From Cyanophora paradoxa (Eukaryota; Glaucocystophyceae; Cyanophorales; Cyanophoraceae), in the NCBI GenBank assembly GCA_004431415.1, contig QPMI01000432.1:372001-436000 (forward strand): 64,000 bases of DNA. The letters are read 5' to 3'. The notes under the pieces are model-generated. The model worked only from the letters and a program-made list of their open reading frames with translations, was not told the origin of the DNA and ran no database searches. Position numbers and translations under genes: made by a program. Shown here one piece after another: positions 54,975 to 64,000 of the stretch; within the stretch, counting starts at the first letter, position 1; the number at the start of each line of letters is the position of its first letter.

Positions 54975-57900
54975 TTAATATTCTTTGCATGCATCCCACG
55001 CGCTGAGAGTATATTGCATGCTTTGCGCCCCCTGGGCGGCGGCTACATAACCGTGCAAGCCTTGGAGCCCGAGGGCGCCGGTCGAGGAATCGAGGGAGCG
55101 GTGATCATGACGGGCACGGGGGCGCGCGGGGGTGCACGTGCACCCCGGGCCGCCTCGCTCGCTCTCCGCTCCCGGACCCGGGCCTCCAGCTGGGGGATGC
55201 GGGTCAGGCCGCCGGCGCGGGTCGAATGTCATGATCACGGGGCGGGCGCGCCTGCTCATTCCGCCGCCTCCTCTCCGCGAGGTCGTGCTCCAGATCCAGC
55301 TGTTCGTCTTCGGAGGGGCTTCGGGCCGCCTCCGCAGGCGCGGCCACCGACGGGGGCGGGGGCGGCGCCGCGCCGGCCGCGAGGCCCGGGACCGAGGCAA
55401 AGAGCCGATCGAGGTTCTGCGGCTCAATTGACTCGCGGCAGGTCCCTTGTCGGACGGACCCCGGGTGGGGGGGTGGGGGGTGGGGGGGGGTGGGGGTGGG
55501 GGGGTGGGGGTGGGGGGGGGGGGGGGGGGGCCGGGGTCGCACGGCGAGAAGGGCCACGTTTCCGGCCGTGACGAAAGAGAAGGGTACGGACCCGCGGGGC
55601 AGGTCCTCGGGGGCCTGGGGGTACAGGGATCGTGGCGGAAGGGCGGAGGTGCGCAGGGACGGCGCACGGGGAACTCGGAGGGAAGGATGGGGAGGATGGG
55701 GCGCTTGTTGAGCTCGACGAGCTGCAGGGAGCAGCGTGGGGGGGCGGCGCGGGGGCGAGGCGAGAAGGGGGGTACGGGTACCTGGACGCGGTCCCGGAGG
55801 AGGGGGTCCCCGATGGAGTCGGGCGAGAGGAGGGGCAGGAAGGCGGCGCAGCGGACCTGCACGCGGGCCGGGGCTAGCGAAGGGCGCGCGAAGGAGCGGG
55901 AGGGGCCTCGTCCGCACCGCCGCGCGGGCGCCAAGGTCGGAGGGTCCGGGGCCGGCGGGGGCGTCTTGCATTTGGGAGTGGGCCCCCTGCGCCCGCTCAG
56001 CGGCGGTCGCCCGGGCGGTGCGGCGCGGAGGGGGGGATACCGAGCACTCGGTCCAGCAGCGCACGCGGCGCCGGGAGAGGGCGCGCACGACGCGCGCGGC
56101 GGCCGCCGCGTCCTGCGGCGGGTCGATGGGGCCGGGTGGAAGCAGAGGGCGGGCGCGGGCGCCGAGGCTCGGACCGCAGCGCAGCACCAGAGGAAGACGA
56201 AGGGCCCCTCCGCGTCGGAGTCCACGTCGCACCTGGGCGCGGCCTCGGCGGCTGCTCGCGGGGCCGGCGGGATTCGAACCGGGACTCGGGGAGGGCGGCC
56301 AGCTGCTCGGCGGCGGCGGAGGCGGCGGCGCCGCCGCCCGAGGCCGCAACTCCCACCTGCGGCGAGTTGGGAGGGGGCGGCGAGGGGCTGGGGCCAGCCG
56401 GCGCGGGCCTTCTGAGCCACTGTGAGGGCGAAGGCGGGGAGGCCAGAGGCGAGCAGCTCGGGGGTCGAGAAGTCAGCTGCACTCGGTAAGCTTGGCACGA
56501 ATGTGAGGCGCGCGGCCGGAGGCCCGGGGGTACACGCACCGAACTGTTGCTTGAGGAGGAACCCCTGCGCATGCGCGGGCTCGCGTGAGGGCAGCTCGGG
56601 CCGCGCGGAGAGGCGCCAGCGCGCGCCTGAAGCTCGTCATCCAGCTCCGCGCGCTCGCGCCAGACAGGCAGCAAGACCCTGCGCATGCGCGCCCTAGGCC
56701 TCAGCACGGGCCGGCTTGAGGCGGCGGCGCCGGCGCACCTCCCGAGGGCGCGGGCGGCCGAGAGCTCCGATCGGCAGCGCTCCGACGAGCACGAGGCTCG
56801 TGACGCGACGAACACCACCGCGCCGACGCGCTTGAGGTGCTCGGATCCGGACGGCTGCCGCAGAGAAGCGCGTGAGCATGAGCAGGCCGCGGCGGGTTAG
56901 AGGAGGGGTACGTATACGTCTCACCGCAGCGTTCCCCGTCTCCCCCTCGGATCCCCTCATCAGGCACTGCCGGCGCTCCTCTGGGTACGGCCGGCCAAGA
57001 GGGAAGAGGAGGGGTACCGTGACGTGGGCGGCCTCGAGCCCGTCGCGGAGCTTCGCGGCGAACTCGGCCTCCCCCCCCGCATCCCCGTGGCTGGCCCCCT
57101 CTCAAGGACGGAACGGCTGCTCCGAAAGGACGGAAGGGCACCAGATGTAAGTGTCGCGGAAGCCCGAGGCGCGCTTGAGGGCGGCCCGAAAGGCCACGTC
57201 GCGGTGTGCCTGAAGGACAGTTCGGCGGGCGGTCCCCTCGCCAACCCATCGGCCCGCGTCCGCCCCTGCGGAAGCGGCTGCAGGCGGCAACGGATGAACA
57301 CAGACAGCCAGTACACGGCGTACCCCTGGCGATGAGGGCCGCGCAGGCGTCGAGCATCTCTGGGCCGAAGGCGACGGCGTGGTAGAGGGGGGTACGGCCC
57401 TCTGCGTCCGCCTCGCTGCGGGTGCGATTGCTGTGAGCTCGAGGCGGAGAGGGTCGGGTCGGGGCGGGGCGGAGGGGAGGGCACTCGATGGCGGAGGGCG
57501 GGGCCGAGGCGGCGAATCGCACGGCGGTCAGGCGGAGGCCGAGGCGGCACGCCTGCGCGAGCCGGCTCAGGGGCGGCTCCCGCCTACGAAACTCGACGCG
57601 ACGGCGCCAGGGGAAAGGGATCATATGACTCGCCTCGCGCAGGGGGAACGCCTCATCGACGGGCCCGGGGTCGCCCTCGTCGTCGGCGCCAGCGTCCTTG
57701 CGACCTTGCACCCGTCTCTGCATGAGGAAGAGGGCCTCCGCCGCTTGGTAGAGTTCTGAGACGGGGCTCTGGAGGTTGCCCGTCGCATTCGCGGGCTGGA
57801 GCATGCTCGAGAACCGAACGTCGACGCCCTCGCTCAAGGCGAGGTCCAGGCACAGTCTGCAGAAGCAGGTGCACATGTCAGGAAGGGAAATTAAAGACTG

Positions 57901-60900
57901 CGCCCGCGAATTAGAAGCGGATCGCACCTGAAGTACTGCAGGAGGGCAGTCGACGTCGGGCTCTTCATGGCATCCATGTAAGCGAAGTTCACCGTCGTCT
58001 GGACCCTGCACCAGCCTCATGATCAGGAGCCCCCCAAGGCCCTCCTAAACCCTAGGGCCTGCAGCGCACGTTTTCTTCCTTTCTTCCCGCTTGTTTTCCT
58101 GGATGTCTTTTGGGACGGGGTCTAGCCCCCTTCGCGCGCTGGCGTCGAGCTCCCACTGCACCACCCACCTGCCGGCGCGTCAGCATGCGCAGAAGGGATT
58201 ATGGCCCCAGTGGGGAAGGAAGAATTCGAAAGCGGGGACGGACCGCTGAAATTCGAGCGCGCTCACGGCATTCCCCTGCTTTTTTCTTAGAGCGGCTCCC
58301 TCCATCTGCAGTGCGTATGCTTACGGTGTCAGCGATGGAGGGCGTGGCGGGGTACAGGGAAGCACGTGATGTAGAATCAATCCGCCCTCAAGCACCGCAT
58401 CGCCCGCAAGGTCTCGCAGCATCTGATGGGGGATTTCGATAAATTTCCCAGCGATGCGAGAAAGTTTGATGACGAATATTTTAGAGCTCGAGCGTTCACG
58501 GGCCGCACCTGCAGTATGGGCTGCGGGCTGGGATCACTGAAGCGGAAATCTTGGAGCATCCCGTTCGCCACTTCCGCCGCCTTGTTTTTGAGTTCGGACA
58601 GCTACGAGCACGTCAGATCTAGAGCCCGCGCGCTTGCGATAGCTAGACCCGCGGAGCCCTCGAGCTCCCCCGCACCGTCTCTGCAGATGCCCGCTCGAAA
58701 GCGGCCCGCACGACCGGCTCGCTGCGCGATCGCACAGCAGCTTCCAGGGCCCCAGAGTCCACAGTCGCGCCTTTCTCGATGAGGAGCAGCGCCAGAGGGA
58801 GGCCCAAAGGCGATTCCAGGGCGGCCTGCAGCGCCGCGCGCGCCCTGCTCTCTCTGCCCCCGCGCCCGCGCGACGCCTCGCCATCTTGATCTCCCTTCCC
58901 TTCGTCGGGCAGCGCGCCCGCGTCCAGCAGAATGCGGGCCATTTCTATCGCCCTGCGCCGGGGGCCGCGCTCGAAGTGGTCCCGGAGCCCATCGAAAGCG
59001 AAAACAGAGAGCGCGCACTCGCGATCGTGACCGTCCGCCACCGGTACCCCTTCGGGAGGTTTGCCCCCGGACCTGGCACGACCGCTCGCACCGAATCGCA
59101 GAAGGCTCCGGCGCGCAGAAACGAGCTGTCGCACCGGCCGGCCCTCTCCTGCCCCCAGCCGCGTGGGAGGCACATTGCCGCCGCGAAAAGAGGCACGTCT
59201 TCAAGCCTAGGAGCCTTGGCGCCTTGGAGGGAAAAAGAGGGGCATGCGCCGAGCTCGAGGGCCATCCTGCAGCAAGGTGAATTTCGAAAGCCATCACACA
59301 CGTGGAAGAGAGACGAAAGCACTTGAGAAACGGAATGTTGCGGCTAGAGACGGCCTTCGATATCGCGGCAGTTGTGTCGGCGTTCTTTGGCACGGCGTTC
59401 CCCGACTCCTTCAGCACTCTGCAAGAGTATGAATACGCGGGACAGCCTTTTTAGCTTAAAAACGGGAGATCTAGAGGCTTTGAGGCACCGCAAAAAGGTG
59501 GTCCCCTCTTCGCCACTGGTAGCCGCACGCGAAAAACAACTCTCCGTCGGGTCACGGCTGCGTGCCTGCACCGGGGCGTTGGTGGCGTCAAAGGCGTCCG
59601 CGCCAGCCGCCAGCAGCAGCCTCGCGGCCGACTCGACAAAGGACGGCCCGTCCGCCGCGCCGGCGCTTGATCGCGAGCTCCTGGCCAGGGTCTGGTAGAG
59701 GCAGCTCTGCCTGTCGCTCCCCTTGGCGTTCACAGCCTCCGCCAGCTTCGCCGAGGGGACTTTGTCCAGCAGAGCCCGCAGAAGGGGCAGGTCTCCGCGC
59801 AGGACGGCCGTGTGCAGAGCGGAGCGACCTACGACTTGGTTGCGCGACTCCCACGCCACCGCGATTGGATTCGTGGGGTCGGCCCCCAGCGCGAGGAGCG
59901 CGCGGGCCGACGCCAGCGCTGTGGCAGCTGTGCTGGAGGCCGCCAGGCCCAATGCCGAGCTGTGCGAGAAACGGCCCGTGCCGGGCGGATCCGCTGGACG
60001 TCGACGCTCCGGCTGTGCTCCGCGACGCACCAGCAGACGGACGAGCGGCGCCGATCCAACAAGTGCAGCAAACTCGAGAGCAGAGGGTCCCGCCTTGGCT
60101 TGCATCTCTCGCTCCTCCCGTCCCCCGTTCTTGCCGCCTTGCATCCCGCCTTCCACCTTGACCGCCGTCTGCTTGTCCTCCGGACCTAGCTCAGGATCCG
60201 GAGAAGCACCCAGGGCGACAAGGTGGGAGGAGTTTGCATCGGTTGTATGCACAGCACAATCGGAGCACGCCTCGCGCGGATCTGCCCCAGCATCGAGCAG
60301 CAGGGCTGCGCATCCGTAGTCGCCGGCTGCGCACGCTGCCACTAGCGGAGTTGTGGTAAACAGATGAGGGTTGCGACCAGGGCCAGGGCCGGGTTCCGAG
60401 ATGCCGGCGACTCGGGCCGACGCGCGTGCACCCCGTTCTAGCAGAAGGCTGCTTGCGAGCTGAGTGTCGGTTTAAGGTAAGCTGCTCGTCGGAGCATCGC
60501 ACCGGACGCAGTTGGCTGAGGCTGCGCGGGCCGCGAGGGCGAGGCAGATGTCCAAAAAGCCGGCGGGTGGTGCCGGGCACCAGTCGAGCAGCAACGTCTG
60601 CAAAAAGCTTCGTGAGAAAAGTGAAAAAAAGAGAGGGAAAGGAGGAGAGGGCGGGGAAGGGGGTCGACGGTTAAGGAATAGAATCCGAAATTTATGGGGA
60701 AGCAGGAACCAGGAGAATGGGGTCTCCCTGGGCGGCCGCGATCTCGAGCGGGCTGCCGAGCTCCCCGCGTCGGGCTTCGGGGGGGGAGGGGCAGCGCTCC
60801 AGGAGCAGCTTTGCGATGGCAGCACGCCCCTCCATCACGGCGAGCTGCAGTGCCGAGCACTGCGCGAAGCGGCCCTGCAAAGAGAGAGATCGCAGCCGTC

Positions 60901-61670
60901 AGACCGGCCACGGGTTTCGCGCTCTAAAACAGGCAGCTTGCCCGCAAATCCGCGCCGTCGCAACCCTGGCGTTGCAGTTGGCGGGCAGTCCGCCAGCGGT
61001 CAGGTGCCGTTCTACGCATGTGTGCTGCTTATAATTACCCGATCGAGAAGAAGAGAGACCACCTCCGCGCTGCCGGCTGCTGCCGCCGCCTCCAGCGCGC
61101 GCACTGCCACCTGCACAGGGATTCATTGCAATCGGAAGGGGAGGGGGCCATAAGCATGAACTGCAAGAGCGAGCCTCCTTCTCTCGTGCGCTTTTGAGCG
61201 GGACGTGGAGGAATCCTGGAATCGGTGCGCTCGCTTTGTCGGTGGTCGTGGGGTCCTTCTCGAAACGCTCGAAGTCGTCGTCCCAGAGCCTCGGCGCGGC
61301 CCGGCGGAGGTCGATCTTCGCCGCGCAGGGCGTGTCGAGCTTCGCGCCAGCGTCCAGAAGCTCCATCACGACCTCGACGTGGCCGCCCCCGGCGGCCGCA
61401 TAGAGCGCAGTCCTGCAGTCGGATGCTGCGTCGACCCTTGCGCCAGCCCTTAGCAGGAATCTGCGGGGCCACTGATCATGAGACATGTAAATGCGAAACG
61501 TCCGCCGTGCGATCAACTGACTGCACGGAGGCCGTGTCACCCCTCTCAGCGGCGTGCAAGAGCGGGGGTGATCCATTCCAGGGCCAAGTGGCGGCGTTGC
61601 GGGCGGCGGGTACGCCCCTCTCCTCGAGAAACCTGAGCGGGGTGTCGGCTGGCGGATTCACGGTGGTGCA

Positions 61671-61737
<67 letters not shown>

Positions 61738-62741
61738 CCCCGGCCCCCGGCCCCCCTGATCGTACCTCACGGCGCGCTCGTGGGAAAGCAGCACGGCGCA
61801 ACGGCTCAGCAATGTGCCACCGGCTCTGAGGCCGCTACTGACGACGGCGAGCGAGGCGACGTCTGCGCCCCGCTCCGCCAGCGCCAGGAAAGCGTCGACG
61901 TGCCCTGCCTCTGCAGCCTCCGATAGGGCGCTCCGCATCCGCTCGAGCTCCTCGTCCTCCGGATCCCGGCCAAGGGCCGTGCACGTGCCTCCGATGGCGC
62001 AGGCGCGGGCGCGGGACACAGGGCTCCGATGTCTGCACCCAGATCGAGGAGGGCGCGGATGACTTCCACGTGCCCCGCTCGGGCGGCGGCATGCAGGGCG
62101 ACGCCTCTAGCTCCGGGTCCGGCGCGTCGACGTCGCCATCCCCCCGGTAGCCGTGCAAAGGGGCGCCCAGCTCGGCAAGCGCTCGCACAGCCCCGCATGG
62201 CCGCACGCCGCCGCCAGGCGGATCAGCGACGTCAACTTGAGGTTCTTGCGGCCCGCGGTGCTCTCGAGCTCCTCCTGAAGGGGCGCAGCGCTAACCGGAG
62301 CGCTCACGTCGAGTCCCGCTGCCGCGAGGGCCCTGCGATCATAATTATATAAGCGAGCAGATGTTAGAAATACGTACGGTCATCAATCGACAGGCGGCAG
62401 CCGAGGACAGCGTGGCAGATCGCGCACCTCAGAACATCTACGGCGCCCGCCTCAGCTGCGGCGTGTCCAGCGGCGGAGAGCAGTTTTCGATATCGATCAG
62501 GAGGCGTGCTTGGGTCTGAATTCGCGAGAAGATCCCTGTGCGAGTGATTGGCGCCAGCGCGGCGGGCCGCTAATCAAAAGCTCAAGCAGCGGTACCTCAT
62601 CCGAGACACGTCGCCTGCGGCTGCGGATCGGACGAAGCTGAGTCGCGCGTCCTCCTGTGCTGCAGCTGGCGACACCTTCGAGTCCGCCTCGTAGTCGGAA
62701 GGAACGTAGTCCGGGCTTTCCTCGGACTGCATCGATATCAT
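54975..62741 (-). CDS. Ankyrin-repeat protein with two C-terminal TIR domains
   Basis: Start at 62741 (MISMQSEESPDYVPSDYEADSKVSP). Ankyrin-type repeats run from about 62500 to 57400, for example GHVEVIRALLDLGADIGA, GHVDAFLALAERGADV, ALYAAAGGGHVEVVMELLDAGAKL, ALLLDAGADPREA, SALHTAVLRGDLPLLRALLD and AEGRTPLYHAVAFGPEMLDACA. TIR1 uses exons 57142-57209, 57018-57090, 56925-56966, 56739-56854 and 56627-56678 (RDTYIC, AEFAAKLRDGLEAAHVT, VVFVASRASCSSERCRSELSAARALG, RVLLPVW). TIR2 uses exons near 56225, then 56041-56112, 55918-55986, 55782-55856 and 55668-55721 (FVFLWCCAA, RVVRALSRRRVRCW, AAFLPLLSPDSIGDPLLRDRVQ, LVELNKRPILPIL). The exons I phased within each TIR are in frame; a linker exon is ambiguous. 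TIR1 keeps the catalytic-type Glu (CRSEL); TIR2 has Arg there. The final exons (stop 54975) and single-gene status are less certain. Confidence 0.68.
55461..55532. repeat. G-rich (GGGGGT)n tract
   Basis: Some 70 bases of G runs with scattered T. On the coding (minus) strand it is a C-rich stretch in an intron of the ankyrin-TIR gene after the TIR2 exons. Confidence 0.65.
55668..57209 (-). other. Tandem TIR domain region
   Basis: Sub-feature of the ankyrin-TIR gene. TIR1 57209-56627 is followed by GFLLKQQF (56540-56564) and a linker exon from 56476 (ADFSTPELLASGLPAFALT). TIR2 follows, from about 56225 to 55668. Nine exons that I phased each fit within their domain. The beta-A, alpha-A, beta-D/alpha-C and beta-E pieces occur in the right order in both. 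Confidence 0.65.
61673..61735. repeat. 63-base poly-C homopolymer
   Basis: An uninterrupted run of 63 C on the plus strand, poly-G on the coding strand of the ankyrin-TIR gene, between two ankyrin exons. Unusually long; true length may differ between cells or be a sequencing estimate. Confidence 0.75.
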
Positions 62742-62810
62742 AGTATCGCTGGACTGGCGCCGCGGCCGGCGTCCAGATCAGAGGAACCGGTGTTATGCGA
62801 TGCTGGCGTC

Positions 62811-62842
62811 GCCTAGCTATATAGCGGCCTATATAGCTAGGC
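62811..62842. repeat. 14-bp perfect inverted repeat
   Basis: GCCTAGCTATATAG (62811-62824) and its exact reverse complement (62829-62842), with loop CGGC. Lies 70 bases upstream of the ankyrin-TIR start codon. Confidence 0.75.
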
Positions 62843-63603
62843 CTGCCGACTGCGCATGCATATCACCGCAGCATCATGGCATATGCCGCGCTAGGCAGCT
62901 GAGGCAACCTCAGCCTGCCTAGGCCTCATTGTTTTTCTGCCGCAGTGCCTTGCTGAAATTAAATTGGTGTCGACGTCTTGGAAACGATCTTATATATATA
63001 CTATATGATAACTGTTTTATTGTGCACTGTAATTATAAGAATATAAGCAGTTGATCTTATCACCCCACCCCCTCAAGCCCCACTCCTAGCCTGGAGCCGA
63101 CCCCCCAGCCAGTGTCACCGACCGGCTGGCCGTCCGATAAAGCCGAAAAGGCTGGCCCGGCTGGTCAACAAATCGGGCGGCTGGGCCATGGCCAGCCTAA
63201 AAGTCCAAAACCAGCCAGCCAGCTGTTCGGCCGGGCCGCTGGCCAGTGCCCTAGTCGGCGCCGGCCCGGCGCCGGGCCGCCGGGCCGGGCCGGGCCGCCC
63301 GGCCGGTGGTCCGGCGGTGGATCGATATCGCCGAGTCGGATCGATATCGGAGCCTCGGAGGTCCGACGGACTCCGGGAGGTCCCCGGGAGGATCATCGTC
63401 GATTCATCGATATCCGATATGATCGCCCATTGATCGGGAGGATGATGCCGGCACCGGGCAGCCGGCGTCCGGACGGTCATGCCGCCATATGCATACTGTA
63501 GAACTAGTTAAATTAGTACAGGAAAATAATTAGTACTTTGCCAAAACTGCTTGTATGGGCGGTAATATTGGGGGTATACTGTATGGAACGACCTCTCAGC
63601 ACG

Positions 63604-63673
63604 TAATTACCGCGGTACCAAATTACCGCGTTTAACAAATTCTCGGCGCGGTAATTTGGTACCGCGGTAATTA
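63604..63673. repeat. 27-bp perfect inverted repeat
   Basis: The 27 bases 63604-63630 are the exact reverse complement of 63647-63673, around a 16-base spacer. Each arm itself contains CCGCGG and GGTACC palindromes. No coding sequence nearby; may be a hairpin-type element, a transposon relic or a regulatory cruciform. Confidence 0.8.
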
Positions 63674-64000
63674 AGTGAGCGCGGTATTATAGTGCCACAC
63701 CAGCGTACCGTACTACGGTACTTAGGGTTCCGGGCCGAAATTTCGGCCAGCCGAAATTTCCGAAAGATTCCGAATTTTGGCCATGGGGGTTGGGGACCTT
63801 CTGGCCAGTTCAGGGGGCCCTGAGGGGGAAGGACTCCGGAGGAGCACGTGAGTGAGGCCCTAAGGGGCCCGGGCGCCGGGCGGCGGGCGCCGGGCGGCGG
63901 CGGCCGCGGCGCCGGCGGCCCGGCGGGCCGGCACCAACTTGGGGTGCGCGCGCGGGGGCGGGGAGTCGGGGACTGGCTAACTTCGTCCGTAGGCACTGCT

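Larger units (their letters stand above)
62742..64000. other. Non-coding right end with palindromes
   Basis: Upstream of the ankyrin-TIR start. AT-rich between 62940 and 63060 (TATATATA), GC-palindromic between 63230 and 63300 and again past 63850. Holds two perfect inverted repeats listed separately. No gene supported; a 5' UTR and promoter must lie in the first few hundred bases. Confidence 0.45.

Noticed and set aside
56266-56286. GGTTCGAATCC on the minus strand resembling a tRNA B box
   Set aside because: It lies at an exon-intron junction of the ankyrin-TIR gene and flanking bases do not form a T-stem.

Overview
This window looks like nuclear DNA of a GC-rich, intron-dense, flagellated alga with a red- or glaucophyte-type plastid. 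My best guess is a glaucophyte such as Cyanophora; this is inferred from the sequence, not from a database match. The reasons are: (i) nuclear atpC has a plastid targeting leader with Phe near its N-terminus and no ER signal, and it lacks the green-lineage regulatory disulfide; (ii) a nuclear DUF2997 gene of cyanobacterial type also carries a Phe-containing leader; (iii) a sperm-tail PG-rich repeat protein points to flagella; (iv) short introns interrupt almost every gene. Donors are mostly GTGCGC, GTGCGT, GTGAGC or GTCCGC, the branch motif is CTGAC, and acceptors are CGCAG-like. Long open frames on the opposite strand are by-products of the base composition.

Layout: 23 genes, nearly strictly alternating in strand, so most form head-to-head pairs with 80-400 bp between start codons. 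1-4443 (-): large extracellular filamin-repeat protein, cut by the window edge. 5.4-6.6 kb (+): sepiapterin reductase. 6.7-8.6 (-): UDP-glucose dehydrogenase. 8.7-9.4 (+): secreted two-domain Kazal inhibitor. 9.8-11.4 (-): plastid ATP synthase gamma. 11.8-14.4 (-): unknown Pro-rich protein. 14.6-16.5 (+): flagellar PG-rich repeat protein. 16.6-18.4 (-): XRCC1. 18.6-19.0 (+): small basic protein, possibly plastid-targeted. 19.4-21.8 (-): SET-domain methyltransferase. 22.1-23.1 (+): ornithine decarboxylase antizyme. 24.0-26.5 (-): polypyrimidine tract-binding protein. 26.7-29.0 (+): OB-fold and RS-rich protein. 29.1-30.1 (-): Cdc25/Acr2-like phosphatase. 30.5-33.0 (+): NBR1-type autophagy receptor. 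33.4-38.0 (-): DUF4062-NACHT-TPR STAND ATPase. 38.3-40.2 (+): SDR oxidoreductase. 40.3-41.1 (-): DUF2997 protein. 41.3-42.4 (+): unknown. 43.6-44.4 (+): NDUFA4/B12D-like mitochondrial protein. 45.5-48.1 (-): F-box-like LRR protein. 48.5-54.4 (+): coiled-coil protein. 55.0-62.7 (-): ankyrin-repeat protein ending in two TIR domains. 62.8-64.0: non-coding, rich in palindromes.

For thirteen genes I traced every exon junction and the reading phase is continuous throughout: SPR, UGD, Kazal, atpC, PG-rich repeat, XRCC1, the small protein, PTB, CDC25-like, NBR1, DUF2997, the 41.3 kb gene and NDUFA4-like. For the rest, spans are approximate and some exons unresolved. The most unusual items are the ankyrin plus tandem-TIR protein, whose second TIR has lost the catalytic Glu; a set of GC-AG introns with a recurrent GCACGC donor; the antizyme gene with two UGA codons near the frame change; and a perfect 27-bp inverted repeat near the right edge. 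Genes are not arranged as a pathway; they look like a typical mixed housekeeping segment with two STAND/TIR receptor-like genes.
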